Source: an uncultured Flavobacteriales bacterium | Lineage (GTDB): Bacteria; Bacteroidota; Bacteroidia; Flavobacteriales_E; Vicingaceae | Assembly (NCBI GenBank): GCA_913059105.1 | Contig: CAJXRL010000005.1 | Span: 1 to 27,901 of the forward strand | Direction: 5' to 3' | DNA length: 27,901 nucleotides | Shown: in pieces, positions 8,278 through 14,891 of the stretch | Layout: each line of letters starts with the position of its first letter | How positions within the stretch are numbered: position 1 is the stretch's first letter | Made by a program: the position numbers and the translations under genes | Notes under the pieces: generated by a model | Databases searched by the model: none | Told to the model about the DNA's origin: nothing | The model's input: only the letters and a program-made list of their open reading frames with translations

Positions 8278-9465
8278 TTACTCAATAATTTCTGTAACCT
8301 GACCAGCTCCTACTGTTCTACCACCTTCTCTGATTGCAAATTGTAGACCTTTATTCAAAGCTACTTTATTAATCAAATGAACGTTAATAGTTACGTTGTC
8401 ACCAGGCATTACCATTTCTCTTCCTTCTTCTAAGAAGATTTCTCCTGTTACATCAGTTGTTCTAATGTAAAATTGAGGACGGTATTTATTTTGGAATGGA
8501 GTATGACGTCCACCTTCTTCTTTTTTCAAGATATAAACTTCAGCCTTAAACTTAGTATGAGGAGTAATTGATCCTGGCTTAGCCATTACCATACCTCTAC
8601 CAATTTGAGATTTTTCAACACCTCTTAATAAAAGACCAACGTTATCTCCAGCTTCTCCTCTATCAAGAATCTTTCTGAACATCTCAACACCTGTAACAAC
8701 AGATTTTAGACCTTCAGCTCCCATTCCCATGATTTGAACTTCTTCACCAGAGTTAATGATTCCAGTTTCGATTCTACCTGTAGCAACAGTTCCTCTACCT
8801 GTAATTGAAAACACATCTTCAATTGGCATTAAGAAAGGCTTTTCAGTTTCTCTTGGAGGAATTGGAATGTAGCTATCAACAGCATCCATCAATTCCATAA
8901 TCTTATCTTCCCATTGTGGCTCACCGTTCAATCCACCTAAAGCAGATCCTGTAATAATTGGAGTATTGTCACCATCGAAATCATAGAAAGACAATAGCTC
9001 TCTAATTTCCATTTCAACTAATTCTAATAACTCTTCATCATCAACCATGTCGGCCTTGTTCATAAAAACAACGATAGTAGGTACACCTACTTGACGAGCT
9101 AATAAGATATGTTCTCTTGTTTGTGGCATTGGACCATCAGTAGAAGCTACAACTAAAATTGCACCATCCATTTGAGCAGCACCCGTTACCATGTTCTTTA
9201 CGTAATCAGCGTGACCCGGACAGTCAACATGAGCGTAATGTCTTTTCTCTGTAGAATACTCTACGTGAGAAGAGTTAATTGTAATACCTCTTTCTTTTTC
9301 TTCAGGAGCATTATCAATTTTATCAAAGGCTACCGGTGCAGAGAAGCCTTTTTTTGCCAATACAGTTGTAATGGCAGCAGTTAATGTAGTCTTTCCGTGA
9401 TCAACGTGACCAATTGTACCAATATTTAAATGTGGTTTAGACCGGTCAAAATTTTCTTTAGCCAT
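8278..9465 (-). CDS. tuf: Elongation factor Tu
   Basis: A 395-residue EF-Tu, the GTPase that delivers aminoacyl-tRNA to the ribosome. G motifs are intact: GHVDHGKT at residues 19-26, RGITI at 59-63 (switch I), DCPGH at 81-85 (G3, with the catalytic His) and NKAD at 136-139. Domains 2 and 3 follow, with conserved GRGTVATGRIETG and the C-terminal FAIREGGRTVGAGQVTEI. It is the only protein gene among the tRNA genes and lies 56 bases after tRNA-Thr(GGU), so it is probably released from a tRNA-mRNA precursor. No promoter box is visible directly before it. The start is MAKENFDRSKPHLNIGTIGH, the usual one. Confidence 0.99.
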   Translation of the reverse strand: MAKENFDRSKPHLNIGTIGHVDHGKTTLTAAITTVLAKKGFSAPVAFDKIDNAPEEKERGITINSSHVEYSTEKRHYAHVDCPGHADYVKNMVTGAAQMDGAILVVASTDGPMPQTREHILLARQVGVPTIVVFMNKADMVDDEELLELVEMEIRELLSFYDFDGDNTPIITGSALGGLNGEPQWEDKIMELMDAVDSYIPIPPRETEKPFLMPIEDVFSITGRGTVATGRIETGIINSGEEVQIMGMGAEGLKSVVTGVEMFRKILDRGEAGDNVGLLLRGVEKSQIGRGMVMAKPGSITPHTKFKAEVYILKKEEGGRHTPFQNKYRPQFYIRTTDVTGEIFLEEGREMVMPGDNVTINVHLINKVALNKGLQFAIREGGRTVGAGQVTEIIE

Positions 9466-9521
9466 GACGTATTGCTTTTATTTGTTATTATAGTTAATTA
9501 ATGTATTCAATCTATATCTAG

Positions 9522-9593
9522 AGCCAATGAGGGGAATTGAACCCCTGACCTCTTCCTTACCAAGGAAACGCTCTACCCCTGAGCTACATCGGC
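9522..9593 (-). tRNA. tRNA-Thr (anticodon GGU)
   Basis: A 72-base cloverleaf. Acceptor GCCGATG pairs with CATTGGC (one G-U pair) and the discriminator is U. The anticodon stem-loop TTTCC TTGGTAA GGAAG gives GGU. The T-loop reads GTTCAATTC. CCA is not encoded. It is the last of four tRNAs before tuf, the position of thrT in E. coli. Confidence 0.97.
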
Positions 9594-9628
9594 AACGATG
9601 TAATAATTTTTATCAATGAGAATAAAAG

Positions 9629-9702
9629 AGCGGGAAACCGGATTCGAACCGGCGACCCTCAGCTTGGAAGGCTGATGCTCTAGCCAGCTGAGCTACTCCC
9701 GC
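9629..9702 (-). tRNA. tRNA-Gly (anticodon UCC)
   Basis: A 74-base cloverleaf. Acceptor GCGGGAG pairs with TTCCCGC and the discriminator is U. The anticodon stem CAGC/GCTG closes a loop with CTTCCAA, giving UCC. The T-arm reads CCGGTTCGAATCCGG. CCA is not encoded. It lies 26 bases after tRNA-Tyr on the minus strand, 33 bases from 9736 to 9702, and matches the glyT position in E. coli. Confidence 0.97.
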
Positions 9703-9735
9703 TTTTTAGATTCATCAATATTGTTCGAAAGTATG

Positions 9736-9817
9736 TGGGGGGAGCAGGATTCGAACCTGCGAAGACGTAGTCAACAGATTTACAGTCTGTCCTCGTTGGC
9801 CGCTTGAGTATCCCCCC
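9736..9817 (-). tRNA. tRNA-Tyr (anticodon GUA)
   Basis: An 82-base class II tRNA with a long variable arm. Acceptor GGGGGGA pairs with TCCCCCC and the discriminator is A. Anticodon arm CAGA CTGTAAA TCTG gives GUA. The variable arm follows as TTGACTACGTCTTC. The T-arm reads GCAGGTTCGAATCCTGC. CCA is not encoded. It matches the tyrU position in E. coli. Confidence 0.97.
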
Positions 9818-9852
9818 AAAATTTTCAAATATGTTAAAGAACGTATCTTTTG

Positions 9853-9926
9853 AGCCGATGGAGGGATTCGAACCCCCGACCCGCTGATTACAAATCAGCT
9901 GCTCTGGCCAACTGAGCTACATCGGC
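9853..9926 (-). tRNA. tRNA-Thr (anticodon UGU)
   Basis: A 74-base cloverleaf. Acceptor GCCGATG pairs perfectly with CATCGGC and the discriminator is U. Anticodon stem GCTGA/TCAGC closes loop TTTGTAA, giving UGU. The T-arm reads GGGGGTTCGAATCCCTC. CCA is not encoded. It is first in the tRNA-tuf transcript and matches the thrU position in E. coli. Its acceptor 5' strand is identical to that of the GGU tRNA-Thr. Confidence 0.97.
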
Positions 9927-9935
9927 AAAAATAAC

Positions 9936-9974
9936 GACCTCATTTCTCACTACAAGTAGCTCTGAAATAAGGTC
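9936..9974 (-). promoter_or_regulatory. 5' leader stem-loop of the tRNA-tuf transcript
   Basis: On the minus strand, GACCTTATTTC (9974-9964) pairs with GAAATGAGGTC (9946-9936) over 11 base pairs with one G-U. Inside the loop, CTAC and GTAG form a further short stem around TT. The structure starts only a few bases after the -7 box at 9977-9984, so it would be the very 5' end of the primary transcript, 9 bases before the first tRNA. There is no U-tract, so it is not a terminator. A role in RNA stability or tRNA leader processing is inference. Confidence 0.55.
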
Positions 9975-9976
9975 TG

Positions 9977-10008
9977 CAAATTTATGAAAGATTATATTAT
10001 CCCGAAAT
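9977..10008 (-). promoter_or_regulatory. Bacteroidota promoter of the tRNA-tuf operon
   Basis: TAAATTTG at 9984-9977 is a perfect match to the Bacteroidota -7 consensus TAnnTTTG. A TTTC sits 19 bases upstream in place of the -33 TTTG. The region between is A/T-rich. It lies 50 bases before tRNA-Thr(UGU) and after the hpf stop. Transcription would start near 9972 and could serve the tRNAs and tuf, and by readthrough the secE-rpoC genes. Confidence 0.7.
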
Positions 10009-10074
10009 AATTTTCAAACTTTTTTTCAAAGTCTTTTAACACCATAGCTAAAGACCTTAAAAACAAGCCAAAGA

Positions 10075-10380
10075 CTACCTCATCCTTTCCTTTTCCTTGT
10101 GTTTTTTAGCCTGTCTTCGCAATGCTTCGGTTACTTCGTCCGTCGCTGCTTCAAAGTTTTTGGAAGTTTTCTTTGCGAATAGGTCATGTCCTGGCACAAA
10201 TAAACGGATTTCTACTTCCTTGTTTTCCATTTCATGATTATTGTCCACTTTCAAGTAAACATCAGCACTAATAATCTTATCAAAAAACTGAGTTAGCTTG
10301 TTAATTTTTTCTTGTATGAATTCGATTAATTTTTGATCTGCATCGAAGTTTACTGATCTTACATTCAATTTTACATTCAT
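10075..10380 (-). CDS. hpf: Ribosome hibernation-promoting factor (short HPF/RaiA family)
   Basis: A 101-residue protein of the HPF/RaiA (S30AE) family, which binds the 30S decoding region and inactivates ribosomes in slow growth. It starts MNVKLNVRSVNFDADQKLIE, the first strand and helix of the fold. The conserved HDLFAKKTSKNFEAATDEVT segment follows, then a basic tail RRQAKKHKEKERMR. The length is that of the short form, without the C-terminal dimerisation domain of long HPF. Whether it acts like HPF (100S dimers) or YfiA/RaiA (inactive 70S) cannot be told from sequence. It is 12 bases after the recombinase gene, so co-transcribed. No clear terminator separates it from the tRNA promoter. 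Confidence 0.93.
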   Translation of the reverse strand: MNVKLNVRSVNFDADQKLIEFIQEKINKLTQFFDKIISADVYLKVDNNHEMENKEVEIRLFVPGHDLFAKKTSKNFEAATDEVTEALRRQAKKHKEKERMR

Positions 10381-10392
10381 AGATAGTTAGTT

Positions 10393-11265
10393 TTATGCCC
10401 GAGGGTGGGCTTGTTTGTATATGTTTTTTAATTTCTCAATCGTATTGTGCGTATAAACTTGTGTTGCTGACAAGTTAGCATGACCCAATATTTCTTTAAT
10501 TGTATTTAATTCCGCACCATTATTCAACATATGCGTAGCAAAGGTATGCCTGAGAATATGTGGACTCTTTTTACTTGCGGTAGTTACTTGTCCAAGGTAG
10601 TAATTTACCTTCCGATAAACAAATTTTGCATACATTTTTTTGCCAGAATCTGTAAGTAGAAAATTTGAATCTAAAGCCACTTTCTCTCTCTCAATTGAAT
10701 AGCTTCTAATGGCTTTCAATAGCGTTTGGTGTAATGGAATAATTCTTTCTTTATTTCGCTTCCCTACGACCTTAATTTGACTTTCATTTAAATCTACATC
10801 TCTCAATTGAAGGTTTATTAATTCACTCAATCTAATGCCTGAAGAATACAATAACTCTACAATCATTTTATCACGAATTCCCTTGAAAGATCCCTCAAAT
10901 TGAAATTCATCTAGCAAATTATCCATTTCGCTTTCCCTAACAAAATGAGGAAGCGGCTGTGGCACCTTAGGAGAAACCAGTTTATCCGTCGGATTTGACG
11001 CTACTTGACCTTCTTTTAACAGAAACTTATAAAAAGATTTTAGAGTAGATATTTTTCTATTAACGCTTTTGTTTTGAGTTCCTGTCTCTAATAAGTCAAT
11101 TATCCAGGAGCGCAAGCTTGAAGAGTTTGCCTTAGCTACTTCTATTTCATATTGAACCCGCAAATAGTGCTGCAACTGCATCAGATCTGACTCATATGCT
11201 TTAATTGTGTGCAAGGAATAGCGCCTATTTTTTTGGAGATGATTTAAAAACTGTGCTATAGGCAT
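10393..11265 (-). CDS. Tyrosine recombinase, XerC/XerD type
   Basis: A 290-residue site-specific recombinase of the length and layout of XerC/XerD, which resolve chromosome dimers at dif. The N-terminal core-binding domain covers residues 1-90 (FLNHLQKNRRYSLHTIKAYE). The catalytic domain has R145 (SSGIRLSELI), K169, H236 and R239 (HILRH), H262 (LGHANLS) and the nucleophile Y271 (QVYTH). All are present, so it should be active. Its place between rpsU and hpf suggests a resident housekeeping enzyme, not an integron or phage integrase. I cannot tell XerC from XerD. The ATG at 11265 directly follows the U-tract of the rpsU terminator, leaving no room for a leader. The next in-frame Met (residue 29) would cut into the core-binding domain. 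Confidence 0.93.
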   Translation of the reverse strand: MPIAQFLNHLQKNRRYSLHTIKAYESDLMQLQHYLRVQYEIEVAKANSSSLRSWIIDLLETGTQNKSVNRKISTLKSFYKFLLKEGQVASNPTDKLVSPKVPQPLPHFVRESEMDNLLDEFQFEGSFKGIRDKMIVELLYSSGIRLSELINLQLRDVDLNESQIKVVGKRNKERIIPLHQTLLKAIRSYSIEREKVALDSNFLLTDSGKKMYAKFVYRKVNYYLGQVTTASKKSPHILRHTFATHMLNNGAELNTIKEILGHANLSATQVYTHNTIEKLKNIYKQAHPRA

Positions 11266-11318
11266 AAAAAAACCACGTTAAATTCTATTGCAAGTTAAGC
11301 AATAGAATGTAACGTGGT
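11266..11318 (-). terminator. Strong intrinsic terminator after rpsU
   Basis: On the minus strand ACCACGTTA (11318-11310) and ATTCTATTGC (11308-11299) pair with GCAATAGAAT (11291-11282) and TAACGTGGT (11280-11272). This gives 19 pairs interrupted by one mismatch, around a 7-base loop. A run of six further T (11271-11266) follows at once. It begins 28 bases after the rpsU stop. The U-tract ends exactly at the ATG of the next gene. Confidence 0.92.
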
Positions 11319-11346
11319 GATATATTTTAAAGTTAAAAACTTAAAA

Positions 11347-11541
11347 CTAAGCTTCCTCTTCTCTTTGTCGTTTCTCTACGTAGATAGCTTTTTTAATCTG
11401 CTCTCTTCTTATAATAGATGGCTTGTCAAACTGCTGTCTAGCTCTTAATTGCTTTACAGCTCCAGTTCTTTCAAACTTTTTCTTGAACTTTTTCAATGCT
11501 CTTTCTATGTTTTCGCCTTCTTTTACAGGTACTATTAACAT
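11347..11541 (-). CDS. rpsU: 30S ribosomal protein bS21
   Basis: A 64-residue bS21 of the small subunit, MLIVPVKEGENIERALKKFK and on, with the usual basic helices. Tyr54 is present in KKAIYVEKRQ. From knowledge of the Flavobacterium johnsoniae ribosome, bS21 with this tyrosine helps hold the anti-Shine-Dalgarno end of 16S rRNA in a pocket, which explains why Bacteroidota do little Shine-Dalgarno initiation. The leader before this ATG (AATAAAAATAAAGAAGC) has no strong Shine-Dalgarno. In some relatives rpsU is an exception that carries one for self-regulation. It has its own promoter and a strong terminator, so it is a nearly separate unit. Confidence 0.97.
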   Translation of the reverse strand: MLIVPVKEGENIERALKKFKKKFERTGAVKQLRARQQFDKPSIIRREQIKKAIYVEKRQREEEA

Positions 11542-11564
11542 GCTTCTTTATTTTTATTGGAAGG

Positions 11565-11594
11565 CAAAAGTAATACTTTTTATTAAAATATAAC
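11565..11594 (-). promoter_or_regulatory. Bacteroidota promoter of rpsU
   Basis: TACTTTTG at 11572-11565 matches TAnnTTTG exactly. Transcription would start near 11559, giving a leader of about 18 bases. The -33 element is weak: A/T-rich sequence beginning AGTT about 19 bases upstream, overlapping the end of the acyl-CoA dehydrogenase gene. The same octamer stands before glnN. Confidence 0.65.
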
Positions 11595-12736
11595 TAGCCT
11601 TTTAAAATATCTCTTGATATAACTAGTTTTTGAATCTCTGAAGTTCCTTCTCCTATAGTGCAAAGCTTTGAGTCCCTGTAAAATTTCTCAACAGGAAATT
11701 CTTTAGTGTAACCATATCCACCAAAGATTTGTACTGCTTCATTTGCAACTGCAACGCAAACTTCAGAAGCTTTATACTTAGCAATAGCCGACTCTTTTGT
11801 CATCTTCTGCCCTTTGTTCTTCATGTCTGCCGCCTGATGAGTCAACAACTCTGAAGCTTCTATATCAGTAGCCATGTCAGCTAATTTAAACGCAATGGCT
11901 TGAAAATTTGAAATTGCCTGGCCAAACTGATGTCTTTCTTTTGCATATTTCTTAGCAGCAAGAAATGCTCCTTTAGCAATTCCTAATGAAAGTGCAGCAA
12001 TTGAGATTCTACCACCATCCAACACTTTCATTGACTGTGGAAACCCTTCTCCAATTTTTCCTAATAAATTCTTTTTTGATACTCTGCAGTCACTAAAAAT
12101 TAATTCAGCAGTTTCTGAAGCTCGCATCCCTAGTTTATCTTCTTTCTTACCCGAAGTAAAACCCGGCGTACCCTTCTCAACTATAAATGCAGACATTCCA
12201 TGTGAATCTCCCTTTTCTCCAGTTCGAACAATTACAACCGCTACATCACCAGAAACGGCATGAGTTATAAAATTCTTAGCCCCATTTAAAATATAATGAT
12301 CTCCATCTTCAACCGCAGTAGTATTCATTCCTCCTGCATCTGAACCGGTATTGTGCTCTGTCAATCCCCAAGCTCCAATGTGCTCTGCGGTAGCTAATTT
12401 TGGAAGAAATTTCTTTTTTTGCTCCTCGTTTCCAAAAGCCAAAATATGACCAGTACATAAAGAATTATGTGCTGCCACCGACAACCCAATTGAACCGCAA
12501 ACCTTAGCGATTTCCGTAATTACAGTTATGTATTCGTGATACCCAAAGCCCGACCCTCCGTACTCTGTTGGGACAAGAACGCCCATCATACCTAATTCTC
12601 CTAACTGCTTAAAAATATGTACCGGAAACTCTTGCGACTCATCCCATTTCATAAGGTCTGGTCTAATGTGTTTCTCAGCAAAATCTCTCGCCATTTCAGC
12701 GATTAACGTTTGATTTTCTGTATAGTTAAAATCCAT
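11594..12736 (-). CDS. Acyl-CoA dehydrogenase, short-chain/butyryl type
   Basis: A 380-residue FAD flavoprotein that introduces the alpha-beta double bond into acyl-CoA thioesters, in beta-oxidation or amino-acid breakdown. The N-terminal helical domain starts MDFNYTENQTLIAEMARDFA. The first family signature reads GLTEHNTGSDAGG, the middle beta domain follows, and the second signature is QIFGGYGYTKEFPVEKFYRD. The catalytic base is E363 in IGEGTSEIQ, the position used by medium- and short-chain enzymes. The chain length of the substrate cannot be read from sequence with safety. The gene starts 2 bases after apt, so the two are co-transcribed, with no obvious metabolic link. Confidence 0.93.
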   Translation of the reverse strand: MDFNYTENQTLIAEMARDFAEKHIRPDLMKWDESQEFPVHIFKQLGELGMMGVLVPTEYGGSGFGYHEYITVITEIAKVCGSIGLSVAAHNSLCTGHILAFGNEEQKKKFLPKLATAEHIGAWGLTEHNTGSDAGGMNTTAVEDGDHYILNGAKNFITHAVSGDVAVVIVRTGEKGDSHGMSAFIVEKGTPGFTSGKKEDKLGMRASETAELIFSDCRVSKKNLLGKIGEGFPQSMKVLDGGRISIAALSLGIAKGAFLAAKKYAKERHQFGQAISNFQAIAFKLADMATDIEASELLTHQAADMKNKGQKMTKESAIAKYKASEVCVAVANEAVQIFGGYGYTKEFPVEKFYRDSKLCTIGEGTSEIQKLVISRDILKG

Positions 12737-12738
12737 AA

Positions 12739-13266
12739 TTAATAATTGACTAATCCTGTTATGTTACTATTATATTTCGAAAGCACTTCCACCCCATTTA
12801 AAAAATCGAGTATTACTAAAAACGAGAAACCAGCAACTTTTGCTTTTTGTTTTAATACAATTTCTGCTGCTGCAGCCGCAGTTCCTCCGGTTGCTAGCAA
12901 ATCATCGTGAATAAGAATGTTTGCCCCTTCTTTAATCGCATCAGCGTGAACTTCAATTTCCGCTGAACCATATTCCAAATCGTACTTGTAAGATATGGTT
13001 TTGTACGGCAGTTTTCCTTTTTTACGAACCGGAATAAACGGAACTCCTAATTCTTGTGCAATCATCGGCCCCCAAAAGAATCCGCGACTTTCTACACCCA
13101 TAATAGCATCTACCTTTAAGTCATTCATTTGTCTGATAAACTCTTTGGTTATTGAAGCTGTAAGTGACGGATTTTCTAAAATAGGGGTTATATCTTTAAA
13201 TATAATCCCGTCTTTAGGGAAATCTTTTACATCCCGAATAGTCGATTTTATTTGTTCTTTTATCAT
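12739..13266 (-). CDS. apt: Adenine phosphoribosyltransferase
   Basis: A 175-residue salvage enzyme joining adenine and PRPP to AMP. The PRPP-binding motif ILIHDDLLATGGTA is at residues 117-130. The N-terminal DFPKDGIIFKDITPIL and the VESRGFFWGP segment are typical of Apt and set it apart from other phosphoribosyltransferases. The length is normal. It is 50 bases after the helix-hairpin-helix gene and 2 bases before the acyl-CoA dehydrogenase. No strong promoter box is seen in the 50-base gap, so it is probably read from upstream. Confidence 0.96.
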   Translation of the reverse strand: MIKEQIKSTIRDVKDFPKDGIIFKDITPILENPSLTASITKEFIRQMNDLKVDAIMGVESRGFFWGPMIAQELGVPFIPVRKKGKLPYKTISYKYDLEYGSAEIEVHADAIKEGANILIHDDLLATGGTAAAAAEIVLKQKAKVAGFSFLVILDFLNGVEVLSKYNSNITGLVNY

Positions 13267-13316
13267 GCTAATTATTCATTTTTAAGCAAATGCAAAAAAA
13301 CGAATATTAAGGCGAT

Positions 13317-14225
13317 TTAAAGCTGTAAATAGGGCTTTACTTTTTGAAAAATTGAATCGTTGATGAGTACAATCTTTTTTATATCCTCTAAAGATTGGTA
13401 TGCGCCATGTTGTTTTCTGTAATTAACTATGGCATTTGCATGTTTCCAAAACAAATAAGGGTGAGCTTTTAATTCTTCTTTCGTTGCACTATTCACACTC
13501 ATCTTTCTAATATCTGTAGAAATAAATATCAATTGCGTGTCCAATCGAATTAAGGTTTCTTCCTTCAAACCATAAATCTCATTCAATTGTTCTTTTGAAA
13601 TAAATCCCCCTAACTCTTCTCTGCGTTTTACAATTCTATCTGCTAAAACTATTCCTATGCCATACAAACTTTTAAAACTTGCAGTATCTGCATCATTAAT
13701 ATTGATTTTGGGATAAACTCTTACCTTCTTTTCATACTGCTTATTCTTCCAACTCCGGAATTTCTTTGAACTTCGTTCAGTTGTGTCAGGTAAAAGTATG
13801 TGCGGCGATAATTGTTCATGCAATTCCTCGTTTATTACAAACACCTTTCTAAACTCCGCTTTTGATTTAAAACCGCCTATTTTATTTCTATAATTTAAAA
13901 TTGTTCTTGCTTGTTTTTCACTGAGGCCAAAATTTTTCCAATCTTTCAACTCCAAAGTATTAGGGTTAAAATCTTGAATATCTTTCAGTTTGAATTTACG
14001 AGGGTTGAAGGAATCTTTATGCTTCCTTTCATTTTGTGCTTTCTCAAGGCTATCTATTGTAGCCTCAATCTTAGAAATGTCTTTTTCCTCAATTTGAACT
14101 TTAGGATAATATTCAAAAAGTAAATATCGACTGATGATTAGAAGAACAATTAAACAAATCAGTGCAATTACTCCTGACCGTTCCAACTTACTGAAATAAA
14201 AATATTCCTTAAGTCGTTGTTTCAT
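13317..14225 (-). CDS. Membrane-anchored triple helix-hairpin-helix protein (ComEA-like)
   Basis: A 302-residue protein with one N-terminal transmembrane helix (about residues 17-36, SGVIALICLIVLLIISRYLL), then a charged linker. Three helix-hairpin-helix modules of ComEA type follow at about 83-143, 173-232 and 241-300. Each has the pattern of an INxAx(4)L-like lead, a GI/GL turn, and I-x-x-R/Y-R, as in ININDADTASFKSLYGIGIV and ILNYRNKIGGF. In competence systems ComEA is anchored in the inner membrane and binds incoming double-stranded DNA outside the cytoplasm. Here the function is inferred from fold only. No other competence gene is near. It lies 3 bases after a lipoprotein gene and is probably co-transcribed. 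Confidence 0.8.
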   Translation of the reverse strand: MKQRLKEYFYFSKLERSGVIALICLIVLLIISRYLLFEYYPKVQIEEKDISKIEATIDSLEKAQNERKHKDSFNPRKFKLKDIQDFNPNTLELKDWKNFGLSEKQARTILNYRNKIGGFKSKAEFRKVFVINEELHEQLSPHILLPDTTERSSKKFRSWKNKQYEKKVRVYPKININDADTASFKSLYGIGIVLADRIVKRREELGGFISKEQLNEIYGLKEETLIRLDTQLIFISTDIRKMSVNSATKEELKAHPYLFWKHANAIVNYRKQHGAYQSLEDIKKIVLINDSIFQKVKPYLQL

Positions 14226-14228
14226 GCA

Positions 14229-14891
14229 TTAGTCGATCACAAGGTTTAGAACAGTTTCTGTGCCACAACCATTTAAAATGGCATCTTGCTTGTTGAAAGT
14301 AGAATCACCAATCGAGGCTGAAGCTTTTGCCCTGATAAATTCATCAGTTCCTATACCAAAATAAAAAGATTCTGTTACGTCATTAGAATTGGGCGCTGAA
14401 CTTATTACTGCTATCGTATCTACTACTCCATTTGCAGGCTGAACTTTCAAGAAAAGATCTTCGTTACTTGTAAGTCCATAGAAAAGAGTATCATCTGCTC
14501 CGTATACTTTAGATCCTGAAAGCTGAACAATTAATTTTGATATATCATTCCTATATAAATCTAGGACAACATCTTGATTCAAATCAACATGATCAATCAG
14601 TACTTCAAAACCGGTCGACTTAACCAAAAGCAAACTTCCAGTTCCTAAGTCTTCTTCGTCTAATTCATAAGTAAAACTTAATGACCCATCTGCAGCAGTA
14701 ATACCACTGCCTAAAATGATAGAAGCATTAAAGCTACCTCCGATATTTGATTTTAAAGCAATCTCAGCATTAGGTAATGGAGAAATACAGTCTTGATGCA
14801 CTTTGCCAGAAACTAGATTGACTTTTGTATTTTCTTTACACGAGGTCATAAAAAGAAATACAGCAATTGCAATCACAGAGAATTTTCTCAT
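14229..14891 (-). CDS. Predicted lipoprotein of unknown function
   Basis: A 220-residue protein with a lipoprotein signal: basic MRKF, hydrophobic SVIAIAVFLF, and a lipobox-like MTSC with the acylated Cys at residue 18. The mature part begins VNLVSGKVHQDCISPLPNAE and looks like one beta-sandwich of the carboxypeptidase-regulatory type up to about residue 115. A second beta-rich part follows and ends near CGTETVLNLVID. I do not recognise a family. Two cysteines (about 36 and 211) could form a disulphide. Its ATG overlaps the stop of the symporter gene (TAATG), so the two are translationally linked and may act together. Residues after the Cys (KEN) do not clearly match a surface-export signal. 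Confidence 0.75.
   Translation of the reverse strand: MRKFSVIAIAVFLFMTSCKENTKVNLVSGKVHQDCISPLPNAEIALKSNIGGSFNASIILGSGITAADGSLSFTYELDEEDLGTGSLLLVKSTGFEVLIDHVDLNQDVVLDLYRNDISKLIVQLSGSKVYGADDTLFYGLTSNEDLFLKVQPANGVVDTIAVISSAPNSNDVTESFYFGIGTDEFIRAKASASIGDSTFNKQDAILNGCGTETVLNLVID

Noticed and set aside
9522..9926. Repeated sequence between the two tRNA-Thr genes
   Set aside because: The similarity is confined to the tRNA bodies and is expected for isoacceptors; it is not a repeat element.
10393..11265. Tyrosine recombinase as a sign of a mobile element or integron
   Set aside because: Xer-sized, placed among core genes between rpsU and hpf, with no attachment-site repeats, cargo or tRNA-flanked boundary.
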